Shown: positions 1 through 9,278, numbered from the stretch's first letter. The stretch: DNA of 64,000 nucleotides from Liquorilactobacillus ghanensis DSM 18630 (GCF_001435235.1 NZ_AZGB01000016.1:1-64000), one strand, 5' to 3'. Numbers and translations are program-made. Notes: generated by a model not told the origin, from the letters alone.

Positions 1-2
1 AG

Positions 3-23
3 GAAGCTGCCGTGCTTAAATAA
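3..23 (+). CDS. possible 3' end of an upstream gene (six codons)
   Basis: In the third frame the window opens with codons for EAAVLK followed by TAA, ten bases before a strong intrinsic terminator. A plus-strand gene ending here would explain the terminator. Six codons cannot identify a product, and the reading is inferred only from that position. Confidence 0.2.
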   Translation, partial: EAAVLK

Positions 24-32
24 GACAGTAAA

Positions 33-68
33 AGCAGTTGACATTTTAAAGTGTCAACTGCTTTTTTG
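33..68 (+). terminator. Rho-independent terminator
   Basis: An 11-bp perfect inverted repeat (33-43 with 52-62) is followed directly by a run of T. It should end a transcript entering from outside the window. A group II intron remnant begins immediately after it, the usual insertion site of class C introns. Confidence 0.85.
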
Positions 69-227
69 GTGCGCCCGGCATGGACGAATACTAGAACGAA
101 AAGCTGGAGAGCCTTGGACTGACAAATATGTCCGAAACTCTCCAGCGAATCCAGAATGCTTAAGTTATTGAACCGCCGTATACGGAACCGTACGTACGGT
201 GGTGTGACTACCCTCCTATACTCGATT
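69..227 (+). mobile_element. decayed class C group II intron remnant, ORF-less
   Basis: The stretch starts with GTGCGCCCGG, a typical group II 5' end, directly after a terminator. It ends with a domain V-like hairpin at 170-206 (GAACCGCCG...CGGTGGTGTG) and a 3' end reading CCCTCCTATACTCGATT, like class C introns. A 9-bp stem (103-111 with 138-146) lies between. At about 160 nt it lacks most of domain I, the maturase ORF and the full arm of domain VI, so it is an internally deleted relic that should not splice. Class C introns insert behind terminator hairpins, which fits exactly. Identification rests on motif memory, not alignment. Confidence 0.7.
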
Positions 228-261
228 ATTTTTTGATATGCTAAGTACTAATAAATGAAAC

Positions 262-299
262 AAAAGAAATAGCTGAGTTTTAGTGAACTAAAACTCAGC
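262..299 (-). terminator. terminator of the sigma factor gene
   Basis: A 12-bp perfect inverted repeat (272-283 with 288-299) is followed on the minus strand by a T-rich tract. It lies about 40 bases beyond the stop codon of the minus-strand sigma factor gene. Confidence 0.75.
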
Positions 300-336
300 A
301 GGAAAAAGTCAGTAAGCGTCCTTTATCTAATAGTCA

Positions 337-945
337 TTATCTTTTAGAGATAGTTTCAGAAATCTTTTTGTGACAACGAGAAACGGCACGAGTGATTTGA
401 ATAATGTCTTTATCTAAATCTGCAGCAATTTCTTCAGGAGTTAAATGCTCAACGGCTAATAGATAAAGTATCTCAAATTCCAGTTGTGATAAACATTTAG
501 ACGCTTCCACTAATTGTTCTTGAGCAATTAAGATCGAAAGTGGATAGTCTTGCAAGCTGCTAAGGTTTGTCGATGAGCAATCGGTTGTTTCAAAAGTTTC
601 TTCAAAAGACTCAGCGTATTTTTCTTTTTGTCTCTTAGCAGCATTTTCTTTTCGTAATAGACTGCAATAATGGTTTTGCAAACTTTTTTGAAAATATTTT
701 CCAAATGAAACTGGAGATTGAAGATCATAAGCGAGCACAGCTTGATAACAAACTAAACGTGCTTCTTGCAGCAAATCTTCAATTGCAAAGAAACGAAAAT
801 GATAGCGAGCAATAGACCCACAAACGACTGGAGTATATTTATTGAATAAGGTTTTGAAAGCATGATTATCTTTATGCTCTTTAATCCTTTGAACTAACTG
901 TTGATTCTCAAGATTTGATTTTAAAAACGTTACTTTTTCGTTCAT
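337..945 (-). CDS. sigma-70 family sigma factor, SigH/ComX-like
   Basis: A 202-residue protein with the layout of a small alternative sigma factor. Region 2 lies at about residues 30-100 and includes IEDLLQEARL, the core-binding helix. Region 4 at about 145-195 has a helix-turn-helix (LTPEEIAADLDKDIIQITRA). Lactobacilli usually carry one SigH-type factor of this size, related to the streptococcal competence factor ComX, and this is the best match in length and style. Its regulon cannot be read from the window, and it is distinct from SigD in the flagellar cluster. The ATG start has a Shine-Dalgarno AAGGGTGG seven bases upstream. A terminator follows, so it is probably monocistronic. Family is sure; the SigH/ComX assignment is less so. 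Confidence 0.8.
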   Translation of the reverse strand: MNEKVTFLKSNLENQQLVQRIKEHKDNHAFKTLFNKYTPVVCGSIARYHFRFFAIEDLLQEARLVCYQAVLAYDLQSPVSFGKYFQKSLQNHYCSLLRKENAAKRQKEKYAESFEETFETTDCSSTNLSSLQDYPLSILIAQEQLVEASKCLSQLEFEILYLLAVEHLTPEEIAADLDKDIIQITRAVSRCHKKISETISKR

Positions 946-1269
946 TCGATTTCCACCCTTAACACATTATTTTTTTAACAAGTATAATGTATCAAATAAT
1001 TCATTTACAAAAAGTTACCTATATTACAAAACTGAATAAATTAGGTAATTAATTTTGAAAAATTTAAAAAATAAATTTATGAGGTAACTGAATCTGGAAA
1101 ATAATTAGTTAATAGTATAAATGGCTTTCTTTGTTGTAATTGGAAGGATATGAATTCAGAATGTATGATAAAAAATAATGAATTAATTAAAAAATAATAG
1201 TTATTGATGATACGTTAGTAATTCTAGTGAAAAGTTTTTAATTTATGAGGAGCTAATGTTAGGAGTAAA
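946..1269. other. AT-rich intergenic region
   Basis: Very AT-rich spacer between the sigma factor start and the tRNA terminator. It must hold the sigma factor promoter, but I see no clear -35/-10 pair and no convincing small ORF. Confidence 0.5.
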
Positions 1270-1310
1270 TTTAAAACAAAAAAGACCGACTTATAAAAAA
1301 GTCGATCTTT
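1270..1310 (-). terminator. terminator of tRNA-Thr
   Basis: A ten-base inverted repeat with one mismatch (1281-1290 with 1301-1310), followed on the minus strand by TTTTTTGTTTT, directly downstream of the tRNA. Confidence 0.75.
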
Positions 1311-1320
1311 CACAGTTGAG

Positions 1321-1393
1321 AGCCACTTACCGGATTTGAACCGGTGACCCCCACCTTACCATGGTGGTGCTCTACCTGCTGAGCTAAAGTGGC
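1321..1393 (-). tRNA. tRNA-Thr (anticodon GGT)
   Basis: The minus strand folds as a full cloverleaf of 73 nt. The acceptor stem is GCCACTT/AAGTGGC, the D stem GCTC/GAGC, the anticodon stem CCACC/GGTGG with loop ATGGTAA, and the T stem ACCGG/CCGGT with loop TTCAAAT. The anticodon GGT reads ACC and ACT threonine codons. CCA is not encoded. It stands alone with its own terminator. Confidence 0.95.
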
Positions 1394-1527
1394 AACAAAC
1401 ATTACTTAAATAGTATATTACAGGATAGATTTAAAATCAACGGTAATTAAAAATAATTAATTTTGAGTAACGATTGTTTGCTGTTCAACAGATCAGCATA
1501 GTTTGCAGTAGATTAATTTCTTGGCTT

Positions 1528-3792
1528 TTACTTTAGTACTTGATTGGAAAGCAAGGTTTTTTTAAAAGTAGCCGAATTAACTTGTTCAATAAGTTTGGCT
1601 GGTGTATCAATGCTTAGTAATTTTAAGCTATGCATTGCTCGAGAGCAAGCCGTATAAAGAATACTTCTTCTGCTTTCTGGGTATTCACTCTCACTGACAT
1701 TAAAAACGATTACAGCATCAAATTCTAGTCCTTTTGCTAAATAAACCGGCAAAATAATAATGCCGTCAGGTAACTTGTAATTATCACTTTTGAGGACGGT
1801 TGTTTTAAGTTGAGCTCGCAGCTGGGCCTGCAATTTTTCGGCAGCTTGAGCGGTCTGTGTAATGATAGCAATGGAAGTAAATTCAGTTTTCAATGACTGA
1901 ATTTGTTTAAGCAAATCAGACTTCCAATTATCATGACTTGTAATGAGCCATTCAGGGCGTTCACCATGACGGCTGAATGGTTGAATGTTTTGACCGGCCG
2001 GTAGCATTTCACGAATGAATAAGGTTATCTCCTGACTTGAACGGTAGCTCTTGTTTAATTCAACTAACTGTGCTTTTTTAAAATGCAGATCTTTTTTTAA
2101 TTCATGTAGTACCTTTTTAGCACTTTTAGCAGTAGTGTAAAGTGCCTGTTCACTGTCGCCTAATAAGGTAAAATGAGCACTTGGAAAGGCATGCTTTAAA
2201 TAGAGTAGTTGAGCAGGAGTGTAATCTTGCATTTCATCAATAAAGAGCTGTTTAATTTGATGGTTCTGTCCAGAACCCGTTAAAGTATCTCGCAGCATCA
2301 ACAACGGAGCACAGTCAGCTAAAGCTAGTCGATGGAATTCTAATTGTTGGTTAAAAGCATCTGCTGCCATTATATCTTGTTCAGCTAAAAAAAGACTGTA
2401 CTGCTTATAGATGTCGATAAAGTAATCGTTATAAATAGCTTCGAATAAGGGCTGATAACTTTGAGTCACAATTTGTCGGCGTAAAGCCTGTTCAATTATT
2501 AGCGGATCATCACCCAATTGTGCTGTCATTGATCGGATTTGTTCATCACTTAGATCCTGCATTTTATCGGTTACCCAGTCTTTATTTACATTAGCTTGAA
2601 TCTTTTGCCGTAGTAACCGACGTAATTTCTTTTTGGTTTCACTATAGCGTAAAGTTGCTGGCCATCCAGTTGGAGTTGCTTGATAAAGCTGGCGAATCTG
2701 TCTTTGTGAGATAATGGTTCGGCCAGCTAGGTCTAAAGGAACGAACTGTAATAAATCGGCAGGCAAATTTTTAGCGTAAGTAATGACTTGTCGAATGAAA
2801 GCGGCTGTTTGTTTAAAAGTATTTAATTTATCTAAAGTTGGATCAGATTTAACTAGTTGGTGTTCAAAACTAGTGAATAAGCTTTCAATTTTTAAGCCTT
2901 CAAAGCGTTTACCAAAGAATTCGGCTAAAGTAACTTGGCGTAGATTATTCTCTCCTAAGCTGGGAAGCACTTCAGAAATATAGTTACTGAATAAACGATT
3001 AGGTGAGAACAATACCATTTGCTCAGCCTTTAAGTTTTCACGGCTATGGTAGAGCAAAAAAGCAACCCGTTGCAAAGCTGCCGAAGTTTTGCCACTGCCG
3101 GCGACGCCTTGGACTAGCAGGAGATCATGTTGGGTGTCGCGAATAATGGCATTTTGTTCTTGTTGAATGGTGGCAACGATATTTTGCATATATTCAGAAC
3201 TGTGTTCACTTAACATTGCTTGCAGCAGCTGATCACCGACCGTTTCATTTGTGTCAAACATTTGCTTAATTTGACCTTGTTTGATCCGAAACTGTCTTTT
3301 TTTCAGTAATTTGGCTGTTTGTTTTCCACCGGGAGTCTGGTAAGTTACTTGACCAAGAGTTCCATTGTAATAAATACTTGAAATTGGTGCACGCCAATCA
3401 TAAATTAAAAAATTATTTTGTTCATCAGCAAATGAGGCATTACCGATATACAAAGTTTCCGGACCTGGTTCACCAGTTTCATGAATATCGATTCGTCCAA
3501 AATATGGCGACGAACTTAAGAACTTCAAGGTTTTGACTTGATGATCCAAAATATCTTCGGTTTGCAGATTCTTAGCAACCAATTGTTTTTGTTGTTGCAC
3601 TTCAGCATTAGTTTCCATTTGATCATCAATTTCAAATGTGTTGATTTTAGCATTTTGCCCGTAATTGCGTTCAACTGCTGAACGTTCCATTTGAGCTTGG
3701 TTTAGTTCAGTCGTTTTATTCATTAATTTAGTTTTGATTTTTGCAACAACCTGATCAACTCGGTGTTGCTCAATTTTCTTTTCGTTTTCCAT
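1528..3792 (-). CDS. helD: HelD, RNA polymerase recycling motor ATPase (UvrD-like)
   Basis: A 754-residue superfamily 1 helicase-like protein. In Gram-positives HelD removes stalled RNA polymerase from DNA in an ATP-dependent way. The first ~80 residues are charged and helical, fitting the HelD arm that enters the secondary channel. YDWRAPISSIYY at 131-142 is typical of the family. Walker A GVAGSGKT is at 229-236, and an FIDEMQDYTP motif and a C-terminal helicase part with LAKGLEFDAVIVF follow. The length is usual for the family. The ATG start has an optimal AAGGAGG six bases upstream. It is divergent from trpS and appears monocistronic. Confidence 0.9.
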   Translation of the reverse strand: MENEKKIEQHRVDQVVAKIKTKLMNKTTELNQAQMERSAVERNYGQNAKINTFEIDDQMETNAEVQQQKQLVAKNLQTEDILDHQVKTLKFLSSSPYFGRIDIHETGEPGPETLYIGNASFADEQNNFLIYDWRAPISSIYYNGTLGQVTYQTPGGKQTAKLLKKRQFRIKQGQIKQMFDTNETVGDQLLQAMLSEHSSEYMQNIVATIQQEQNAIIRDTQHDLLLVQGVAGSGKTSAALQRVAFLLYHSRENLKAEQMVLFSPNRLFSNYISEVLPSLGENNLRQVTLAEFFGKRFEGLKIESLFTSFEHQLVKSDPTLDKLNTFKQTAAFIRQVITYAKNLPADLLQFVPLDLAGRTIISQRQIRQLYQATPTGWPATLRYSETKKKLRRLLRQKIQANVNKDWVTDKMQDLSDEQIRSMTAQLGDDPLIIEQALRRQIVTQSYQPLFEAIYNDYFIDIYKQYSLFLAEQDIMAADAFNQQLEFHRLALADCAPLLMLRDTLTGSGQNHQIKQLFIDEMQDYTPAQLLYLKHAFPSAHFTLLGDSEQALYTTAKSAKKVLHELKKDLHFKKAQLVELNKSYRSSQEITLFIREMLPAGQNIQPFSRHGERPEWLITSHDNWKSDLLKQIQSLKTEFTSIAIITQTAQAAEKLQAQLRAQLKTTVLKSDNYKLPDGIIILPVYLAKGLEFDAVIVFNVSESEYPESRRSILYTACSRAMHSLKLLSIDTPAKLIEQVNSATFKKTLLSNQVLK

Positions 3793-3809
3793 AGCTCCTC
3801 CTTGGGACT

Positions 3810-3838
3810 ATTATCTTAACATATCAAGTTATCAGCAA
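3810..3838 (-). promoter_or_regulatory. promoter of helD
   Basis: On the minus strand TTGCTG (3833-3838) and GATAAT (3810-3815) are 17 bases apart, just upstream of the helD ribosome binding site. Inferred from the consensus match. Confidence 0.55.
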
Positions 3839-3867
3839 CAATTATAGCGCATAAAGTTGAATCCGCT

Positions 3868-3897
3868 TTGACTTTTAGTGAAATTTAGCGTTAAAAT
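3868..3897 (+). promoter_or_regulatory. promoter of the T-box/trpS transcript
   Basis: TTGACT at 3868-3873 and TAAAAT at 3892-3897, spaced 18 bases, precede the T-box leader. Confidence 0.55.
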
Positions 3898-3904
3898 AAG
3901 AAAA

Positions 3905-4073
3905 AGTAATTAAGTAGTTGAAGCTGCTGACAGAGATGTACTTGATGCTGAAAGGTACAAGAGCTTAACGAAATGGGTATTACAAATGGATAATAAGTGG
4001 CAGATTGATTCTGCAAAATAGGTGGCACCGCGATAACTCGTCCTATTGCAATATTTTTGCAATAGGTTTTTTT
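3905..4073 (+). promoter_or_regulatory. T-box leader of trpS (tryptophan)
   Basis: The T-box core AGGTGGCACCGCG is at 4020-4032. It is followed by an intrinsic terminator, a ten-base perfect inverted repeat (4042-4051 with 4057-4066) and seven T. Uncharged tRNA binding would stabilise the antiterminator formed by the T-box core and the 5' arm of the terminator. Stem I begins near 3920 with the AGAGA-like motif at 3932-3936. A TGG at 3974-3976, 3' of the stem I apical part, is the best specifier candidate and agrees with the downstream tryptophanyl-tRNA synthetase. Other TGG triplets lie at 3987 and 3998, so the exact specifier is inferred. Confidence 0.9.
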
Positions 4074-4106
4074 ATAGCTAGATTTTTTATAGGAGGAATG
4101 TTAATT

Positions 4107-5117
4107 ATGAAGACAATTTTAACTGGGGATCGGCCAACTGGTAAGTTGCACATTGGGCATTATATCGGTTCATTAAAAAATCGCGTAAAAATGCAAAATA
4201 GTGGTAAGTATCGAACCTTTATCATGATTGCAGACCAGCAGGCACTGACTGACAATGCGCGTGATCCTGAAAAAATTCGCCGTTCACTGGTTGAAGTGAC
4301 ACTGGATTATTTAGCAGTGGGCATTGATCCAGCCAAATCAACAATTTTGGTACAGTCGCAAATTCCAGCTTTGACAGAATTAACAAGTTACTATTTAAAT
4401 CTGGTAACTGTTTCTCGGATTGAACGGAATCCGACTGTTAAAGCAGAAATTCAGCAAAAACATTTTGAGAGATCGATCCCGGCAGGATTTTTCATTTATC
4501 CTGTTAGCCAAACAGCTGATATTACTGCTTTTAAAGCCGACCTGGTTCCAGTTGGCGACGATCAGGAACCAATGATTGAACAGGCCCGAGAAATCGTTCG
4601 CAGTTTCAATACAATTTATCAAAAAGATATTTTGGTTGAGCCACAAGGAGTTTTTCCACCAAAAGGTTTTGGTCGGCTTCCAGGATTAGATGGTAATGCC
4701 AAGATGAGTAAGTCTTTGGGAAATTGTATTTATTTGTCAGATGATGCAGATACCTTACGCCAAAAAATTATGTCAATGTATACTGACCCAGACCATATTC
4801 ATGTTAGTGATCCTGGTAAAATTGACGGAAATATGGTCTTTACGTACCTCGATATTTTTGATTCAGATAAAGCAAAGGTTGCTGAATTAAAAGAGCAGTA
4901 CCAAGCTGGTGGATTAGGTGATGTTAAAATCAAACGGTATTTAAATGAGGTTTTGGAGGCTGAATTGCGGCCAATTCGCGAACGGCGGCAAGAATTTGCT
5001 AAAGATATTCCAGCAGTATATGATATTTTGAAAAAAGGTAGCGAAAAGGCCAATGAAGTAGCTGAGCAAACACTTAAGGAAGTTCGAGCAGCAATTGGAG
5101 TTAATTATTTTGACTAA
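4107..5117 (+). CDS. trpS: tryptophanyl-tRNA synthetase
   Basis: Cytosolic class I synthetase that charges tRNA-Trp. The HIGH motif is literal at residues 15-18 ([10 protein letters not shown]) and KMSKS lies at about 199-203. At 336 residues it is of normal length. I start it at ATG 4107, ten bases after AGGAGG. An in-frame opening from 4005 would run through the T-box terminator and is not credible, and ATG 4098 is too close to the Shine-Dalgarno. Controlled by the T-box leader directly upstream. Confidence 0.95.
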   Translation: MKTILTGDRPTGKLHIGHYIGSLKNRVKMQNSGKYRTFIMIADQQALTDNARDPEKIRRSLVEVTLDYLAVGIDPAKSTILVQSQIPALTELTSYYLNLVTVSRIERNPTVKAEIQQKHFERSIPAGFFIYPVSQTADITAFKADLVPVGDDQEPMIEQAREIVRSFNTIYQKDILVEPQGVFPPKGFGRLPGLDGNAKMSKSLGNCIYLSDDADTLRQKIMSMYTDPDHIHVSDPGKIDGNMVFTYLDIFDSDKAKVAELKEQYQAGGLGDVKIKRYLNEVLEAELRPIRERRQEFAKDIPAVYDILKKGSEKANEVAEQTLKEVRAAIGVNYFD

Positions 5118-5152
5118 GGTCAATGTAACCCTTGCAAGCGGGAGTGATCAAA

Positions 5153-6076
5153 ATGGATAACTTGGTAGTTTTGGATTTTGGATCTAATTCGGTTCGATTT
5201 TCAATTAATCAAATAACTGGGAAAAATACATTTAAAGAAATACTTCGTCGCAAAGCAACAACTCGTTTGGCAGAAGGAATGGGGCTGACTGCTGGGGAGA
5301 AACGTTTGACACCAGCAGCAATCAAGCGAACTTTAGCCGCAGTTGCCGATTTTAAAAAAATATACCAGCAATATTCTAATTATCAAGTTGTTGGGATTGC
5401 CACCGCGGCCGTTAGAGAAGCAGTTAATCGTAAAAGTTTGATTGATCAAGTGTATCAACAAACGGGCTGTCGGCTGCAAGTTTTAAGTGCGCACGAAGAA
5501 ACCTATTTTGATTATTTAGCAGTTATGAATTCTTTGTTACTTAAGGATTGTCTAATCTTTGATATTGGAGGGGGCAGTTGCGAATTAGCTTTAGTTAAAT
5601 CCGGTAAATTTCAAACCGGAGTTAGTCTGCCCTTTGGAGCTGTTAGTTTAGGTGAAAAATTTACGGCGGCTAATTTGACAGCTGCTAAATTATTTGCACT
5701 CCAAACTTTCTTACGTAAACAGTTTAGCGCATTATTTTGGCTGCAGCAGGCGAGTGATTTGCCATTAGTTTTATTGGGTGGCTGTAATCGCTCAGTGGCT
5801 CGGATAAAACGAACTGAGTTAAAACTACAGCCAATTGACTCCTTTCATGGATTTAAAATGACAACTAAAGATTTTACAGAAATCTATCAACGGCTGCTGG
5901 GTTTAGATAATCAGCAGCGCAAACAGGTTCCAGGAATGGAAGCCATGCGTTCGGATATTATTCTGGCAGGAATGACACCAGTAATTTTATTGCTACAGCA
6001 ATTGCATTGTTCGCAAGTAGTTTTTTCGGAAAGTGGTGCGCGTGAAGGCTTTATTTATCAGCAGTTGTCACAATAA
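5153..6076 (+). CDS. Ppx/GppA family phosphatase (exopolyphosphatase-like)
   Basis: A 307-residue member of the actin/Hsp70-like ASKHA fold family that hydrolyses polyphosphate or pppGpp. Both phosphate-binding loops are visible: DFGSNSVRF near residue 8 and FDIGGGSCEL near 137. The length fits the short form without the C-terminal HD extension. ATG 5153 with GGGAG about nine bases upstream is preferred over the in-frame TTG 5132. No polyphosphate kinase is adjacent, so whether the substrate is polyP or (p)ppGpp is open. Confidence 0.8.
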   Translation: MDNLVVLDFGSNSVRFSINQITGKNTFKEILRRKATTRLAEGMGLTAGEKRLTPAAIKRTLAAVADFKKIYQQYSNYQVVGIATAAVREAVNRKSLIDQVYQQTGCRLQVLSAHEETYFDYLAVMNSLLLKDCLIFDIGGGSCELALVKSGKFQTGVSLPFGAVSLGEKFTAANLTAAKLFALQTFLRKQFSALFWLQQASDLPLVLLGGCNRSVARIKRTELKLQPIDSFHGFKMTTKDFTEIYQRLLGLDNQQRKQVPGMEAMRSDIILAGMTPVILLLQQLHCSQVVFSESGAREGFIYQQLSQ

Positions 6077-6126
6077 GTTGCAAACTAATATTTTTAATTA
6101 TAAAATTGCTTGAATAGTATTATTTG

Positions 6127-6151
6127 ATAGCTCGCAAGGGCTATTTTTTTA
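6127..6151 (+). terminator. weak terminator after the Ppx/GppA gene
   Basis: A short ATAGC/GCTAT stem (6127-6131 with 6140-6144) is followed by a run of T, 50 bases past the stop codon. Confidence 0.5.
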
Positions 6152-6204
6152 CGTTAGTATTAATTATGATTTTTACGACATTTCTAGATAATTCGATTTG
6201 GTAA

Positions 6205-6244
6205 TAAAAAAAGCAAAATCAAATTAATGATTTTGCTTTTTTGT
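6205..6244 (-). terminator. bidirectional terminator between the Ppx/GppA and LysM genes
   Basis: A 13-bp perfect inverted repeat (6209-6221 with 6228-6240) is flanked by A and T runs on both sides. It can stop transcripts from the convergent genes either side. Confidence 0.8.
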
Positions 6245-6261
6245 TAATTTATTATTTTAAT

Positions 6262-7569
6262 TTAGTTCATATGAACTGCGAATGAAGGCTGGAAGTACTG
6301 GAAGCTCTTAACAGCAACAGATTCGCCAGGTTGCGGAGCAGCAATGTAGCTTGAACCGCCCACATAAATTCCAACATGCCATGCAGAACCTTGGCCACCC
6401 CAGAATAATAAATCGCCAGGTTTAGCTGATGAAACAGATACCGATGAACCAATAGTTGACTGAGCTTGAGAAGTTCTTGGTAAATTAACACCGAAATGAG
6501 CAAAGACATACTGAACAAAGCCAGAGCAATCAAAACCATTAGGGCTGGTTCCACCAATTACATATGGAACACCAACAAATTGTTCAGCATAACTAATTAC
6601 TGAAGAAGTTGATACACTGGTTGCTGCAACAGCTGTATGACTGCTTTGTGTTGTAGCTTGTGGTGTACTACTGCTTGTAGCAGTTTGGGTGGTGTTAGTA
6701 GTGTTACTACTTGTAGCCGGAGCCGAACTGCTTGCACTAGTGCTTGTTGTAGCCTGAGTACTTGTAGCTTGGGAACTACTTGCAACAGCTGAACTACTTG
6801 AGCTAGCTGTGGTTGTTGAACTACTTGAACTTGCAGCAGCTGGAGTATTGGTTGTAGTACTTGCAGTAGCGGCCGTTGTATTTGTATTGGCAGCAGTTTG
6901 GGTATTAGCAGCTGGAGTTTGAGCTGGTGTCTTAGTTGGGTCATTAACTGTTAATGTTTGACCAGGTACTAAAACACTGCCTAATTTATTAGCAGATCTT
7001 AATGAATCTACTGAAACACCATATTCCTGCGCAATTGTATATAATGAATCGCCAGATTTAACAGTGTATGTAACGTGGTTAGCAGAAACAGTAACTTGTG
7101 GTGTAGTAGTAGCAGCTTTTGCTGGAGCTGGTGTTGCAGCTGGAGCGGTACCACTAACCTTCAAAGACTGTCCTGGTGTAATCAAAGTATTACCGTTTAA
7201 GCCGTTCAACTTTTGCAATTCAGCAACAGTAGTACCGTATTTTTGAGCAATTGCCCACAAAGAATCGCCACTCTTAACAGTTACAGAAGAAGTATTGGTT
7301 GCTGAAGTTTTAGTAGCTTTAGCAGCTGGTGCATTCTTTTCAGGAATTGTTAATGATTGATTTTGTAAAATCAAATGACTATTTTGGTTAATATGATTTA
7401 ATGATTCAATTGAATTAATTGAAACGTTATATTTTTTTGCAAGTCCCCATACAGTATCATTTTTAGCTACTTTAACAGTAGTTGATGCGCTCGCGTTTGC
7501 TGTAGAAGCGAGGAATAAACCTGCAGCACCAACAGTGCCCGCGATAATTGTCTTAGTTGTTTTTTTCAA
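6262..7569 (-). CDS. secreted cell-wall hydrolase, three LysM repeats plus NlpC/P60
   Basis: A 435-residue secreted peptidoglycan endopeptidase. It opens with a signal peptide (KK then a hydrophobic stretch, likely cleaved near ANASAS at ~27). LysM repeats lie at about 31-76, 94-140 and 167-208 (KSGDSLWAIAQKYG, KSGDSLYTIAQEYG) and bind glycan. A Ser/Thr/Ala-rich linker spans about 210-325. The C-terminal NlpC/P60 domain has the catalytic Cys in FDCSGFVQYVF and the His in SAWHVGIYVGG. The start is TTG at 7567-7569, with GGAG about nine bases upstream. The low-complexity linker explains the long open frames in other phases here. Probably cleaves stem peptides during growth or daughter-cell separation; the exact bond is unknown. 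Confidence 0.92.
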   Translation of the reverse strand: MKKTTKTIIAGTVGAAGLFLASTANASASTTVKVAKNDTVWGLAKKYNVSINSIESLNHINQNSHLILQNQSLTIPEKNAPAAKATKTSATNTSSVTVKSGDSLWAIAQKYGTTVAELQKLNGLNGNTLITPGQSLKVSGTAPAATPAPAKAATTTPQVTVSANHVTYTVKSGDSLYTIAQEYGVSVDSLRSANKLGSVLVPGQTLTVNDPTKTPAQTPAANTQTAANTNTTAATASTTTNTPAAASSSSSTTTASSSSSAVASSSQATSTQATTSTSASSSAPATSSNTTNTTQTATSSSTPQATTQSSHTAVAATSVSTSSVISYAEQFVGVPYVIGGTSPNGFDCSGFVQYVFAHFGVNLPRTSQAQSTIGSSVSVSSAKPGDLLFWGGQGSAWHVGIYVGGSSYIAAPQPGESVAVKSFQYFQPSFAVHMN

Positions 7570-8183
7570 ATTGAATTCACTCCTACTTAGAATTTTTATA
7601 GTCTTTCAACTATATAATTATTTAATCAGTTGTATATAGTCTACCCGATTAATATTGCAAAAGAGTAGAAAAAACATTACAAATTCTAGATAAATGTAAT
7701 AAAACTACTAATTATCCCTTTAAATCAAGAAAAAATATTTTTTTTTTTTTTTAACTCACGAAGCAATAATTTTTTATGTGCAGAAATCCTTATATATCCG
7801 CATTTCTAAAATAATAAAATAACCAAATAAAAACTGAATCAGGTTTAAAAGTTACATTCATGTTACAAAAAGTTTAAACTTATTAAGAACAATCAGCAAA
7901 AACGATAATTTAGAAAAGTTATAAAGTCCTGATTTATAATGAAATTTATTACGGAAGTATTAAGTTAATAAATCATTTACTGGATTTTTGCTTTTACTGA
8001 TGAATAATTTTAGTTAATAAAATAAAAAGTAGTACTTTTTGCCGAGCCATATTAGAATGGAACTTGACATTGTTAAAATTATGAGCTAGATTTTGAACAT
8101 TGGTGATCGCGTTATATTAAGCTTAAATTAGAGTTTAATGAGCAAAGAACTGATAAATTTTTTTAAGAAAGAAGTGGGAAGCT
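7570..8183. other. 614-bp AT-rich intergenic region
   Basis: Holds the promoters of two divergent genes. A run of about 15 T lies at 7738-7752. A serCA promoter candidate is listed separately. I see no T-box, terminator or small ORF worth calling, so the serine genes do not seem to be under tRNA-dependent attenuation. Confidence 0.5.
8064..8092 (+). promoter_or_regulatory. promoter of serC-serA
   Basis: A consensus TTGACA at 8064-8069 and TAGATT at 8087-8092, spaced 17 bases, about 90 bases before serC. Confidence 0.55.
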
Positions 8184-9278
8184 TTGCCGCAAGTGTATAA
8201 TTTTGCAGCTGGACCGGCAGTTTTGCCGGCGGAAGTTATTAAACAAGTTCAGCAGGAATTAACATCGTATCAGAAAAGTGGAATGAGTATTTTGGAGATC
8301 AGTCATCGCTCCTCACTATTTACTGATCTTCAAGCAGCAGCGGAAAATGATTTACGTCGTTTGATGCGGATTCCGACTGATTATGATGTGCTTTTTCTTC
8401 AGGGTGGTGCGACTTTACAATTTACAATGACGGCTCTGAATTTGGCCAAAAAAAGCGGTAAAATAGCTTTTGTAGATACCGGTCATTGGTCACAGCGGGC
8501 GATTCAAGAAGCAAAGTTGCTTCCAAAAGTAGTTCCAGAGATCATTGCTTCTGGTAAAGAAAACCATTTTACGGCAATTCCTAAGGTACCTAAAATTACT
8601 GCTGATTATGATTATGTGCATTTAACAGTTAATAACACGATCGAAGGAACGATGTATCATCAACTGCCGGCAGCTTTAAACAACCAGACCATTGTAGCTG
8701 ATATGTCTTCGATTATTTTAGGCTATGATTATCAAGTTACAGATTTTGATTTGATTTATGCTGGCGCGCAAAAAAATATTGGACCAGCCGGATTAACAGT
8801 GGTGATTTTAAAACATGCTCTTTTGTCAGGAATTCCAACTTTACCAGCAATGCTCAGCTATCCAAAACAGGTAAAGAAACACTCGGCATTGAACACGCCA
8901 CCAGTCTTTGCGATTTATACTGCCGGTCTGGTATTCAAGTGGTTATTAAAACAAGGTGGAGTATCAGCAATGCAGCAGCAAAATGAGATAAAAGCACAGC
9001 TACTGTACAATGAAATTGCAAATTCATCATTATATCGTTCCCCAGTTGCAGTAGCTGATCGTTCATTGACTAATATCCCATTTGTAACGGGTTCAGATCA
9101 GTTGGATGCTGAGTTTGTGGCTGATGCCCAAGCGGCTGGCCTGATGAATTTAAAGGGACATCGTCTAGTTGGCGGAATGCGAGCCAGCTTATACAATGCA
9201 ATGCCATTGGCAGGAGTTAAACGATTAGTTGAATTTATGCAGCAATTTGAAATGAATCATGGGGGCAGTCGCAAATGA
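8184..9278 (+). CDS. serC: phosphoserine aminotransferase
   Basis: PLP enzyme converting 3-phosphohydroxypyruvate and glutamate to phosphoserine, the second step of serine synthesis. The 364-residue length is standard. The N-terminal YNFAAGPAVLP is the family signature, and the PLP lysine lies in AGAQKNIGPAG at about residue 197. It starts with TTG after GAAGTGGGA. Its last four bases overlap the ATG of serA, so the two are translationally coupled. Confidence 0.93.
   Translation: MPQVYNFAAGPAVLPAEVIKQVQQELTSYQKSGMSILEISHRSSLFTDLQAAAENDLRRLMRIPTDYDVLFLQGGATLQFTMTALNLAKKSGKIAFVDTGHWSQRAIQEAKLLPKVVPEIIASGKENHFTAIPKVPKITADYDYVHLTVNNTIEGTMYHQLPAALNNQTIVADMSSIILGYDYQVTDFDLIYAGAQKNIGPAGLTVVILKHALLSGIPTLPAMLSYPKQVKKHSALNTPPVFAIYTAGLVFKWLLKQGGVSAMQQQNEIKAQLLYNEIANSSLYRSPVAVADRSLTNIPFVTGSDQLDAEFVADAQAAGLMNLKGHRLVGGMRASLYNAMPLAGVKRLVEFMQQFEMNHGGSRK

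Noticed and set aside
4005-4106. N-terminal 34-residue extension of trpS in frame
   Set aside because: It runs through the T-box core and its terminator and has no ribosome binding site. ATG 4107 has AGGAGG at the right spacing.
6597-7246. Long open frames overlapping the LysM/NlpC gene in other phases
   Set aside because: They arise from the low-complexity Ser/Thr/Ala linker. They show no domains and no ribosome binding site.
7570-8183. Possible T-box or riboswitch upstream of serC
   Set aside because: I find no T-box core, no terminator and no riboswitch-like structure; only an ordinary promoter is seen.
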